Shown here: positions 1 through 10,420 of the stretch, in pieces
Numbering within the stretch: position 1 is the first letter of the stretch
Layout: every line of letters begins with the position of its first letter
Assembly (NCBI GenBank): GCA_963995505.1
Contig: OZ023187.1
Span: 5,401,501 to 5,465,500, forward strand
Direction of reading: 5' to 3'
Length of the DNA stretch: 64,000 bases
DNA from: Hypericum androsaemum
Lineage: Eukaryota > Streptophyta > Magnoliopsida > Malpighiales > Hypericaceae
Notes under the pieces: generated by a model
Told to the model about the DNA's origin: nothing
What the model saw: the letters and a program-made list of their open reading frames with translations, nothing else
Databases searched by the model: none
Made by a program: the position numbers and the translations under genes

Positions 1-240
1 GGTGACATCATCCATCATCGAACTCAACAAAATCAACCGAGCAGTAGAGTTCTTTTTCTTCCAAATAACATAAGCTTCTTTGTCTCGCTTATGTTGAGCA
101 GTTGTGCCTTCATCAGGCTCATCCATTATCACATGTATGTGCTCTAGAATCTCTTGTTCCTCAAGCACATATTGAATTTTCATGCTCCAAATCTCATAGT
201 TTTCACCGTTGAGTTTTTTAACTCACGATTTAACTCAGCT
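1..240 (-). mobile_element. Ty1/copia gag fragment (cut by window edge)
   Basis: On the minus strand the bases from about 213 down to 1 read as the start of a copia-type gag. It opens with a LNGENYEIWS-like stretch and continues through IMDEPDEGTTAQHKRDKEAY and WKKKNSTARLILLSSMMD-like text, typical of the UBN2/DUF4219 gag domain. The frame is open to the window edge, so the rest of the element lies to the left. No LTR or primer site is visible on this side. Whether the whole copy is intact cannot be judged. Confidence 0.7.
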
Positions 241-2042
241 ATGATGGATCTAAAGCAACTGACATTTCTATAGGGAATTTTTTAATATGAGAACATATTA
301 GAAATTTGATTTGGCAATATGATGCAATATACTAAACACTCATAACTTTTAACGATACGAAGTCTTTGATTAACCTCAAAATCGAAGTGGGTCGCGGGTA
401 TGCTTCCCCTCACCATTCACGTATTAATTTTAAACTTCAACCATTAAAAGTTCATTGATAGTAAACTCAAGTGGAAGGAACTAAACAAACATGTTTATTT
501 AATTACATGTTTGACACATGTATTTGTACATTCTGAGTTTGCTCCCACATGTAAAAAAAACTCAGACAAGGTCTCAACCTATTGTACAAAAGTCCCCCAA
601 AAACAACATATGTATATAGGGACAGTTAAATATAACATGTAATCATATGGGGATCGGGTGTCCAGGCGATCCGGTAGGAGAATCTAGATACATATCTGGA
701 TCCGGGTCCGAGGACGATCCTATGGGGACCGGGTGCGAGGACGATCCAGTGAAAAGTTCCAAGTTCACCACCGGAACTGGGATCGAATCCATAATCCAGA
801 TGACCAAGAGCGGAGGAAAATTGTAGTGGTATTCCTTAGCGAGGTAGAGGTTCAAGATCAAACCGCTCGCTTCGCAGCTCCAGAAAGGTATCTGAAAATA
901 GGATTGAAAAACTCATTCCTTAGGGTTAATTCTCACATTCTCCCAAAATAGGATTGAAAAACTCATTTTTCAATCTTTTGATAATCATTCTATGGATCAA
1001 TTCATGTGATTTTTGTTAAATTTAACATATCTCGGAACTCGTTCCAAAATATTTTCTTTTTAAGTTTATTAAAAATATCGTTATAATTTTAATAAACCTA
1101 ATTGACAACAATTTCTCAAAAATTTTATAAATTTATTAGATTTTAATTGAATAAAAACTGATTTTATCCAATGAAAAGAGAAAAAACCCAACATTTAAGT
1201 CCAATTTTGACTTAAGTCAAAATTGACCATAAATCGGGTTAGGTCGAACCAATAAACCAAGCCAATTTGACCAGTTTTTTTATTTTCTTGACCCAGGTAT
1301 AAATATTTTTGGGAAAAAATTGTGAAATTATGATTTTTCCCCTCACATATTTTGCCCTTTCACTTTCTCTCTCTTCTCCCGCGACCGCCGAAGGCGACCG
1401 CCGAGCAACGACGGCGAACCTACGGCTGAGACCGGTCGCAATCGACGCGTCGTGGCCACGTGAGCTCGTCTGCAGAAGCCTCGCGAGCCGACGTACAGCT
1501 GTTCTCCGTCGCGATCGTCTTCTCCCTTCCGCATATCTCCAGCGTCTTCGCCTTCGATCTTCATTTTTCGGCGACGTCGATCCACGAAAGTGGTATCGGA
1601 ACGTCGAGGATACGACGGAGAATCGACTATCGTCGATCTACGGCGTCAAAATCGTCAGATTTCTGACGAAATCGACTGAATTTGATTTGGGGGAAAATCG
1701 CCCCCAAATCGTCCGTTAGGGTTCCTCGGGATTGAATTGAAATAAAAAGTTTCAATTTAGTCCCGAAGATTTTACAAAAATTGTACCGAAGTCCATGACA
1801 CGCAGGTGCCACGTAAGCGGTCAAATTTCAGATTGGTACCTTAATGTTTCGCACGTGCACAAATTTGCCCGCGTGGTCAGGCAAAATTTAATTTAGTCCC
1901 GCTGGTTCTAAATTAATTACATTAAAGTCCAACAGATTATGATTTTCAATAAAATCACAATTAATACTATTTTTAACCCAATAAATCACATAATTACTTG
2001 AATTAAAACATCATATCACCATCAAAACATGGTTACAACCAT
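241..2042. other. Gene-poor spacer with a GC-rich island
   Basis: No convincing gene is seen. Bases 651-760 contain short repeats of a gggatcgggtg / gaggacgatcc type. Bases 1375-1640 are unusually rich in CG dinucleotides, and the open frames there overlap on both strands with no recognisable motif. Read on the minus strand, this stretch lies just downstream of the primer-binding site at 2043-2054, so it may be the non-coding interior of an LTR element. Confidence 0.4.
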
Positions 2043-2054
2043 GCTCTGATACCA
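2043..2054 (-). other. Retroelement primer-binding site (tRNA-iMet type)
   Basis: The plus strand reads gctctgatacca, the reverse complement of TGGTATCAGAGC, the classical initiator tRNA-Met primer-binding site of plant LTR retrotransposons. It is followed two bases later by TGATGGGTTT, consistent with the inner edge of a 5' LTR on the minus strand. Confidence 0.75.
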
Positions 2055-2056
2055 AT

Positions 2057-2800
2057 TGATGGGTTTGACGCGTAATTAACGAGTAATTATATATTAAACC
2101 TGATTAATTAACAAACTAATTCGTTAATAATAAATCACTTACTTGTTGAAGCAAGAGGTCCACAGGTTCGGGTCCACAATGTCTTCGTGCCAGTCGAATT
2201 ACGATCACGTTTTAACGGATTCATAATTGATTTTCACGAGATTTCCTCTATCGAAAATTTGATCAAAACTCAGGGACTAATCCAGAGTTTTTCCTTTCTT
2301 ATTGAGTGGTTGTGGGCAAACTCCCATTTTGGTTTAGCAGGGAAATCCGGCATACCAGGATACGCCACGTGGCATGCCACGTGGCGACACGTGGCACTAC
2401 TAGGCTGCATGTCCGCCATGTGGTATGCCACGTGGCACTTCGGACCGCATGACCGCCACGTGGGCTGCCAACTCTGGCGACAACTGCGTCAGTGCCACGT
2501 CACGCTGACGTGGTACCTATGCGACATCGGGCCGGTCAACGCGGGTTGACCGGCCCATTCTACCCAAAATTTGGGCCTGTTGGGCCTGGGCCCAATCAGG
2601 CACAATAATAATTGCCTGATTGGGCCTTTAAGTCCAGCAAAAACTATTATCTTCCCTTCACATTCACGTTCTTCTGGGTTCAATTAATCAATTAGTTGGC
2701 GGGTTCCATGATTTCTCTTCACTCTCGTTCATCGGTTCCTCACTAGATCATTTGGCAAGTGCCTAGGATCGACGACTAATGCTCCAGCCATTAATCCTAA
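2057..2800 (-). mobile_element. Probable 5' LTR of a degenerate, unclassified LTR element
   Basis: The segment starts with TG right beside the primer-binding site and holds the G-box cluster at 2364-2520. I could not find the partner LTR or a target duplication, so the far boundary is a guess. The absence of gag-pol coding to the left suggests a large non-autonomous derivative or a solo fragment. Confidence 0.35.
2364..2520. promoter_or_regulatory. Cluster of G-box palindromes
   Basis: Five CACGTG cores occur near 2366, 2378, 2388, 2429 and 2457. Most sit in the longer palindrome GCCACGTGGC, with one near-match (ccatgtgg near 2416) and two ACGT cores at the right end (near 2503 and 2510). 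CACGTG is the binding core of plant bZIP and bHLH factors. Because the cluster lies in a probable LTR, it is more likely an LTR promoter feature than a host gene promoter. Confidence 0.5.
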
Positions 2801-3541
2801 CTCTAGGTCTGTTTAACCAAAAGCATTAATTCTACAAACTAATACACACTTCAAAATTAAAAGCCCATTCGAAATCTAGCTAATCAGGTGCACTCAGGGT
2901 ACCAAATGCAAAGAGAAACTACTCACACATCATAAATAGAAACATAAATGCAATAAGGATAAAAGCCATGTTCAAGAGTAAAGGAGAGAGATTTAAAGGT
3001 TAAAGAGTGCTCAATGTATGGGCCTCCTAGCTCCTTCCTCCTATCGAGAGCTCGCCTAAGTTCCCTTAAATCCTGGGTCTAAAGAAATGTCAAAAGCTCC
3101 TAATGGAAATGGTTGAACGGGTATTTATAGTCCAACCATTTGCGCCCCCCACCCAATCCAATGAAAAGACCAAAATGTCATAAAATTAGGGTTACAATTA
3201 AGGTTAAATTTCTCGAAGGTGTCGCACGGAACTATGTCAATCAAGCGACATTTGAAGCTGGGTTCAAAGTCATCCTCTACAGAGGTGCCACTCGGCATTT
3301 GCAGACATCAAGCGATAGGCGGCCCATCGTTCTACACTTGAACCTTCCGCTCGGCAGCTGAACTGTTGAGACCTACATTTCCTTCAAAGGATTTTCTATA
3401 ATAGGTTTTTTACCGAGGCTGCCGGCTGTAACTTCGTACTACAAATGAGGGGAATTCTGCATGTTGGTAGGTAGTGTCTTAGGTGGGTAGTGTCTAGGGT
3501 CGAGAATTGAGAGAGTTATGTGTGCTGCTACATTTGATGTT
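2801..3541. other. Spacer, probably old retroelement sequence
   Basis: No gene is seen. The stretch has moderate base composition with short open frames lacking recognisable motifs. A short direct repeat of a gtaggtagtgtct-like motif occurs near 3465-3500. Confidence 0.4.
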
Positions 3542-4487
3542 GGGCAAATTATTCTTAGGTCCCTCGTGCATTGCTTTATCTATGATTTAGTCTCTCGATT
3601 ATCAAATGCATTATAAAGTCCCCCATTTTTGGTTTTATTATACTATGGGATCCCTATTGCCGGGATCAATGACTTTTTTGAAAAGACAAAAATTTTCCCC
3701 TTTGTATTTTGTCCCCAAAAATCCCCTATCTGGATTAACCCTAATTTCTAATTGGAAATTTTGTCCGAGCCTCAATCTCCCGAGGGAGAATCCATGGTTG
3801 ACCACCACCATGATACGCACGACATTCGAAGGTCGTGCATACTCAAGATGATGACCGACAACCACCAACGAAAAGCACAACGACACTCGAATGCAACGGG
3901 AGGCAGAGGTAGGTGATGTGTTACAGACATTCGACTACTGGTGACTCGTCAGTGAGTAAGTACAGGATGATGACCAGAGAAGATGACCGCATCGCAATAA
4001 GGAGAACGACGAGTAGTCATACATTGGTCATAAGGGAGAAAAGAGACATGCCGTGGACTCTTTGGAAGATCATGGCAATGACCCGAGTGGAGACAACCGA
4101 CAATGACAAAAGTAAACCAAACCAATGGATGCCGAGACAAGAGATGTGGTGACGTGTAGTGGTTGACGACGATGACTTCTAGAATGCAACTGTATTCAGC
4201 GACCAGATGAGGCACGCAGGAGGAAGTTCAATGGTCGCCAGTGGCGCACCATGGACTGAGAAGGATTTTTATACAAAAACCCTAATTTTTGACAAAACCC
4301 CTAATACAAAGGGTGCATTTTAGTCTTTTCAAGTAAGGCTTCGCCGAAAGAAAATCATCAATTTCAGCAACACTGACCCTATAGTATAATAAAACCAATC
4401 ACGGGAGACTTTATAATGCATTTTTATAATTGAGGGACTAAATCATAGATAAAACCATATACGAAGTGCCTGAGAGTAATTTGCCCT
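3542..4487. mobile_element. Non-autonomous Mutator-like element with long terminal inverted repeats
   Basis: The left end GGGCAAATTATTCTTAGG and the right end read in reverse, GGGCAAATTACTCTCAGG, begin long inverted repeats. They can be followed for about 110 bp at roughly 80% identity, and more loosely to about 200 bp. Long inverted repeats are typical of Mutator-like elements. The 9-bp flanks tttgatgtt (3533-3541) and tttggtatc (4488-4496) match at six of nine positions, so a target duplication is plausible but decayed. The centre (about 3760-4250) differs from the arms and has no transposase; a captured host fragment (Pack-MULE) is possible but unproven. Confidence 0.7.
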
Positions 4488-5219
4488 TTGGTATCTGTTT
4501 TGATCATATTAATGAAGTGAAGTTTTTACCCCTGAAAATAAAATTTGGAATTAAAAATAAAAATAAAAATTTCAATGTATATTTCTAACTAGGCACATCT
4601 ATAATATACATATGTAATTATATTTATTCCTTGTATATAAATATATAAATAGTAATAACTTTATTACTTCCATAATATTATCTATATTAGTAAATACGCA
4701 CTCGCGATGCGAGTGGCGTTTTATTTCAAAACCCGCAAAATATATTATTTATTAATTTTATTTTTAAAGTTGTACATGTGCTCTCTTACATATTTACTTT
4801 TTTGATTTACCTAAGACGTCATAAGAACTTCTTTGTACATGTTATTTTTTGTAAATGTTCTAACTTTATCAGCAACATCACCTATTTTGACTAACACCTT
4901 TGTGTTCTTGCTTGAACCACCTCTTGAAATGACAACGTACAACTACCCATGACTAAAAACATGCTCAGACAGATAAATACTAGTGTTTTGATTGTTTGTC
5001 CTTGTGCTTTGTTGATCGTGAATGCAAAACACATACGTTTCAGAAACTACTTGCATATCATCTTATGCAACATCTCAAGATTCTCTGGTGGGTTCAATGA
5101 CATCTTATGGATGAATACTCTCTTACCCGCGGAATTCCCACTGATGATCATTATATCGATTTAAATATGCGAAAAAGGAAAAAATATATATGCGATAGCC
5201 GGAGCTCACTTTCCTTCTC
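4488..5219. other. AT-rich spacer
   Basis: No gene is seen. The first half is strongly AT-rich. It runs directly into the ATL-type relic. Confidence 0.5.
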
Positions 5220-5735
5220 CTTCTTTGTCTCCCTTGTGGACCCCATCACCGTCTCCATCCGCAGGGCCTACGTCCATGACTATGCCGAAAATGTCCTCAT
5301 CATCTGCCAGTCAGTCTGCTCTACCGTCAAGCAACACCGGCGTCTCGGGTGTGAACTTCAGCCTGCTATTCATCCCCATGGTTCTTGTTATGGCAGCAAT
5401 CTTCCTACTGGTCACCTACTCCCGCCTCCTCTCTCGCCACCTCATCTGTCGGTTCTGTCGGTGGTGGCATTAGGTGCTATCTTACTCCACCACGTTCTCC
5501 AACTTGTACTCGCCTCCCCTCCCGTTCGACTATTCTTCTCCCGACGGGGCCGCTCGCTTCTACTTGTACTCCCCCTACGGGCTCGATGACTCTGTCATCA
5601 AGATGATCCCTCTCTCCCTCTAAAATCTACCGTCGAACGACGCCGTTCTGCGAGACTATGTCGTGTGCTTGCTGCAGTTCAAAGAGAATGATTACATGAG
5701 GACTCTCTTGGCCTGCTCCCACCCCTTCCACAACT
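5220..5735 (+). pseudogene. ATL-type RING-H2 E3 ubiquitin ligase, broken
   Basis: Three pieces in order match the ATL family layout. First comes a Ser/Pro-rich N-terminus followed by a hydrophobic membrane segment (LLFIPMVLVMAAIFLLVTYS, about 5360-5425). After a frame change comes the GLD motif region (GLDDSVIKMIP, about 5580-5612), which hits an in-frame TAA. Then comes the start of a RING-H2 finger (VVCLLQF...LLACSHPFH, about 5662-5730). The first RING cysteine is replaced by tyrosine, and sequence after the histidine pair has no RING match. With a frameshift, a stop, a lost zinc ligand and truncation, this is a dead gene. Intact ATL proteins are membrane-anchored ubiquitin ligases. Confidence 0.72.
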
Positions 5736-6552
5736 CAAAAAAATGTCACCATAACTCAAATGTTTTGATAGACTCAAACTTAATTTCGCTCGATGAGTAT
5801 CGGGTACTACATAGTATGACCAAAAAATTGATCATATATGTATAGTGACCATTCCTAAATTTTTTCACGAAACCACAAAAAAAATTCCCCGTTTTCCCTC
5901 TCATTTCTCAAAATTGGAATTCCCACTACTTGTGTTTCTTTCCCTTTCTCCCGTTCCCCCCTCTTTTTATTTCTCGATCTTTCCGCCTTCTCTCTATAGC
6001 CCAAATCTCCTCCTTCCCCTTCCCATCTTTCATTTTCGTTGCAGAGTTGGGTTTTCAATTTCTGAAACCCAAGGCAACTCACATACCCCTTATCGCGATC
6101 CTCCTCGTCCTACTTCTTTCGATTTATTTTCTTTTTTATTAGCATTTTTTGCCCATAATTTAGAGGATGAGTATAGGCGAGCTCCTTGGGATTGAGCCTC
6201 TCGAGCTCAAATTTCCATGTAATGTTTTACTCCCTTTCCCAATCCGTCTCTTTCGTTCTCTCCCCCTTCTGGGTTTTCGTTGTTTTCAATTGTTTATTAC
6301 TAATCGGTGTCTCTTTTCTTCTAATTATTTTTAATATTTTTAAAATCGAGTCGGAGAGTGACCCATCAATTTTGTATTTTTCGGTCTGGCCGGTCGAGTT
6401 AACAGTTGGACCAACAATTTTTAATCAGTTGTACAATTATTTTAGTATCCCAAATAATTAAAAGATGACTTAACTATTTAACCCTCAAGGTCAAAATATC
6501 TAACCCCACTCCGAATTTTCGTTAAAAAAAATCCATTCTGAAACAAACCTTA
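5736..6552. other. Spacer
   Basis: No gene is seen. Bases 5880-6130 are pyrimidine-rich on the plus strand, which opens several spurious frames. The rest is AT-rich up to the Harbinger-type element. Confidence 0.5.
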
Positions 6553-7676
6553 GACTACCCACATTGGTGGGCGGATCCAATCGGCTCATGCAATAAATAA
6601 TTAATTTTTCTCTCATCAAACTATTATTCAATCCAACCCAATCTAACCCAATCTTTTACCATCTTTATTGGTGATCTCATCCAATCCGCTCACCAAATAA
6701 ATAATTAATTTCTCTCTCATCAACATATTATCTATAATTTAATTTATGTTTATATATAAATTATAATAAATATATAAAATTATGCGACCATAATTATAAC
6801 AAGAAAAAAATTAAAATAAAATAACAAAATTAAGATTACAAAAGTTGGAATACAAAATTAGAAAGAAATAAATCGAGCTACAAATGGATGTCGAAAATAC
6901 GTTTGAAGTCAATAGTCGAGCAAATTACGAGAATGAGTTTCCACAACTTCTTATTTCGGAGTTCGATTGAGTTGATTCAAGTTGCATTGCGAAGATGAAA
7001 TGTATATCTACAACTTTTTAGTTTATGAATTCTTCAAATTGGGAGTGTAAGAATGTCGAAAATACGTTTGAAGTCAATAGTCGAGCGAGTTACAAAGACG
7101 AGTTTCCCCAACTTCTTATTCCGGAGTCCAATTGAGTTAATTCAAGTTGGTTTGTGAAGGTGAAATGTATATCTACAACTTTTTTAGTTTATGACTTCTT
7201 CAAATTCGAAGTGTAAGAATGTCGAAAATATGTTTGAAGTCAATAGTCGAGCGAGTTACGAGGACGAGTTTCCAACACTTCTTTTTCCTGAGTCCGATTG
7301 AGTTGATTCAAGTTGCTTTGCGAAGGTTAAACTTATATCTACGACTTTTTAGTTTATGACTTCTTCAAATTCGGAGTGTAAGAATGTCGAAAATACGTTT
7401 GAAGCCAATAGTCGCGCGAGTTACGAGGACGAGTTTTTATCGACATATAATATTAATTATGATAACCAAACAAATAATATTTACTAGTATCTATTTTAAC
7501 GAATAATATTGTGCCACATGCCATTAAAATTAGATTAAGAAAAAAAAATTCAATCGCGAGCGTCGCTCGGCCAACCGAGCCGCTCGGCCAAAATCCCTAC
7601 CTTTTCTATTTTTTTAAAATTTTGGTTTTGTCTTCTTATGATGAGCGCTCGGCCGCGCTCACCAATGTGGATACTC
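6553..7676. mobile_element. Non-autonomous PIF/Harbinger-type DNA transposon
   Basis: The left end is GACTACCCACATTGGTGGGCG; the right end, read in reverse, is GAGTATCCACATTGGTGAGCG. These agree at about 17 of 21 positions. Both ends are flanked by TTA (6550-6552 and 7677-7679), the three-base target duplication typical of PIF/Harbinger elements. No transposase is encoded, so it would depend on a relative elsewhere. Inside are a duplicated stretch near the left end (about 6570-6640 and 6668-6740) and a 165-bp tandem array. A short GCTCGGCC-rich patch lies near the right end. Confidence 0.75.
6889..7440. repeat. 165-bp tandem repeat inside the Harbinger-type element
   Basis: The motif TGTCGAAAATACGTTTGAAG starts near 6889, 7054, 7220 (one base changed) and 7385, giving a period of 165-166 bp and about 3.3 copies. 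The copies differ by scattered substitutions. There is no coding signal. Confidence 0.85.
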
Positions 7677-7679
7677 TTA

Positions 7680-8099
7680 TCTTGAAATTCCAACTCTCAC
7701 GTTCCTTTGGTTAAACAATAGAATAGAGTAGTTTTTTTTCTCTTTTCATCTTCTTCCTGATCTTTTCTGTTCTTCTAAATTTTTTCTTAGATCCTTAAAA
7801 ATTGGATAAACAATAGAATCATTTGTAACATCACATACTACTCGACCTACATGATTCTTCTTTTTCAATTAAGAAAAACTTGAGAGGAGGGATGGAGCGG
7901 TAACATTCAGATCCATCGGTGAGCGCCGCACTCACCGTCGCCAAGACTTTCCCGACGCCATTGTTGTTCGAGATCCGCAAAGCCCAAGGTCGATGATGCC
8001 CAGTCCTAGCAAAAGCTTCTCGACGACAAAGAAGCTTCTCGACGATGCAGATTCCTTGCAAATTATTGAGTGGGTAGTGTCGATGGAACGTGGATTATT
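7680..8099. other. Spacer next to the 201-bp array
   Basis: No gene is recognised. Bases 7900-8040 are more GC-rich and carry a short repeat (agcttctcgacga, twice near 8010-8045). Confidence 0.4.
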
Positions 8100-9854
8100 G
8101 ATTTCGATTTCCTTCGGCGGCTAGATTTGGTTGATTTGGTGGATTCGACGATTTTTTTTGAAATTGGAATTGGAATTGGTGGAGTGGCGAGGTGTGTGTA
8201 GTTGTTCAGTCGGTAGTTTTCCTAGTTGAATTGAAGAGTAGTTATGTCATTTTTACCGTGCCGGACCAAAAAAGGAGGTTTACATTATTATAGTAAGATT
8301 TATTTCGATTTCCTTCGGCGACTAGATTTCGTTGATTTGGTGGATTCGAAGATTTTTTTCGAAATTGGAATTGGAATTGGTGGAGTGGCGAGGTGTGTGT
8401 AGTTGTTCGGTCGGTAGTTTTCCCAGTTGAATTGAAGAGTAGTTATGTCATTTCTACCGTGCCGGACAAAAAAGGAGGTTTACATTATTATAGTAAGATT
8501 GATTTCGATTTCCTTCGGCAGCTAGATTTGGTTGATTTGGTGGATTCGACGATTTTTTTCGAAATTGGAATTGGAATTGGTGGAGTGGCGAGGTGTGTGT
8601 AGTTGTTCGGTCGGTAGTTTTTCCAGTTGAATTGAAGGGTAGTTATGTCATTTCTACCGTGCCGGACCAAAAAAGGAGGTTTACATTATTATAGTAAGAT
8701 TGATTTCGATTTCCTTCGGCGGCTAGATTTGGTTGATTTGGTGGATTCGACGATTTTTTTCGAAATTGGAATTGGAATTGGTGGAGTGGCGAGGTGTGTG
8801 TAGTTGTTCGGTCGGTAGTTTTCCCAGTTGAATTGAAGGGTAGTTATGTCATTTTTACCGTGCCGGATCAAAAAAGGAGGTTTACATTATTATAGTAAGA
8901 TTGATTTCGATTTCCTTCGGCGGCTAGATTTGGTTGATTTGGTGGATTCTGCAATTTTTTTCGAAATTGGAATCGGAATTGGTGGAGTCGATTTCCTTCG
9001 GCGGCTAGATTTGGTTGATTTGGAGGATTCGGCAATTTTTTTCGAAATCGGAATTGGAATTGGTGGAGTGGCGAGGTGTGTGTAGTTGTTCGGTCGGTAG
9101 TTTTCCCAGTTGAATTGAAGGGTAGTTATGTCATTTCTACCGTGCCGGACCAAAAAAGGAGGTTTACATTATTATAGTAAGATTGATTTTGATTTCCTTC
9201 GGCGGCTAGATTTGGTTAATTTGGTGGATTCGACGATTTTTTTCGAAATTGGAATTGGAATTGGTGGAGTGGCGAGATGTGTGCAGTTGTTCGGTCGGTA
9301 GTTTTCCCAGTTGAATTGAAGGGTAGTTATGTCATTTCTACCGTGCCGGACCAAAAAAGGAGGTTTACATTATTATAGTAAGATTGATTTCGATTTCCTT
9401 CGGCGGCTAGATTTGGTTGATTTGGTGAATTCGACGATTTTTTTCGAAATTGGAATTGGAATTGGTGGAGTGGCGAGGTGTGTGTAGTTGTTCGGTCGGT
9501 AGTTTTCTCAGTTGAATTGAAGGGTAGTTACGTCATTTCTACCATGCCGGACCAAAAAAGGAGGTTTACATTATTATAGTAAGATTGATTTCGATTTTCT
9601 TGCGCGGCTAGATTTGGTTGATTTGGTGGATTCGACGATTTTTTTCAAAATTGGAATTGGAATTGGTGGAGTGGCGAGGTGTGTGTAGTTGTTCAGTCGG
9701 TAATTTTCCCAATTGAATTGAAGGGTAGTTATGTCATTTCTACCGTGCCGGACCAAAAAAGGAGGTTTACATTATTGTAGTTAAATTGAAAGGTAGTTAT
9801 GTCATTTTTACCGTGCCGGACCAAAAAAGGAGGTTTACATTATTATAGTAAGAT
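8100..9854. repeat. Tandem array, about 201-bp unit, eight full copies
   Basis: Units begin with a GATTTCGATTTCCTTCGG-like motif near 8100, 8302, 8501, 8702, 8903, 9184, 9386 and 9587, giving periods of about 199-202 bp. The fifth unit carries an extra internal direct duplication of about 81 bp (about 8989-9070). The array ends with two partial copies of the unit tail (about 9781-9854). Copies are highly similar, indicating recent amplification or homogenisation. On the minus strand most units contain a 60-codon open frame, treated under findings. No known satellite family was recognised. Confidence 0.9.
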
Positions 9855-10040
9855 ATGGTACTCAATTAACTCCTAGGAATCCATGAATGAATTTCTATAT
9901 ATGGAGTTTGGCGAGTCCAATATCCACTATTATAAATACTCATTTATATTTCAAAAGAAGAAACATACCCTAGAAAAAACAAGATTAAAACATAACAGTT
10001 CTAACAACCTTTGAAAAGAGAGAAACCAAAGTTAAGCGTA

Positions 10041-10420
10041 ATGAGGAGCATAAACTTCATTATAATAATGGCATTAGTCGTCCTTGTAGTGGTCGACTCG
10101 GTGTTATCGGTTAGAGTCGGACGAGAGCTCATGGAAAACACAACAGAACAGTGGGAGAATATAACAAACTTGGACGACCCAAATGTGCAGAAGGTTGGCG
10201 AATCACGATTGAGCAAAAACTGGGATCAACTCTCATTTCTATTAGATTGCTTCATGGTGAGAAGCAAGTTGTTGCTGATGGGACAAATTTGAGTATCGAT
10301 ATCTTTGTCAAGTCGGTACAAGGATTAGACGCTATCTACACTGCATATGTTTTTGAGGCACATGATGGTACCTTAAAGTTTTTGAGCTTTGAAGAGGATC
10401 GCTGTGGAGTTTTGGATTAG
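10041..10420 (+). pseudogene. Phytocystatin-like gene with a frameshift
   Basis: The start at 10041 gives a signal-peptide-like N-terminus (MRSINFIIIMALVVLVVVDS). About 30 residues later comes a cystatin-like segment (WENITNLDDPNVQKVGE), resembling the N-terminal part of plant cystatins before the FA(V/I)E helix. From about 10195 the match continues in another frame: ITIEQKLGSTLISI, then GEKQVVADGTN in place of the canonical QxVxG loop region, then a C-terminal strand region ending at a TAG near 10418. Loss of one base near 10195 explains the break. Cystatins inhibit papain-like cysteine proteases. Either this copy is dead or the break is a sequence error. Confidence 0.6.

Noticed and set aside
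1309..1719. 136-codon open frame in a GC-rich island
   Set aside because: No recognised motif, overlapping frames on the other strand, and probably retroelement interior.
2187..2549. 120-codon open frame with His/Trp repeats
   Set aside because: The repeats are translations of the CACGTG palindromes in a probable LTR.
5845..6195. 116-codon open frame rich in Phe, Pro, Ser and Leu
   Set aside because: Produced by a pyrimidine-rich stretch; low complexity.
8488..9756. Set of true tandem genes in the 201-bp array
   Set aside because: Open frames recur because the units are near-identical; no promoter, family match or splice evidence. Kept only as a finding.
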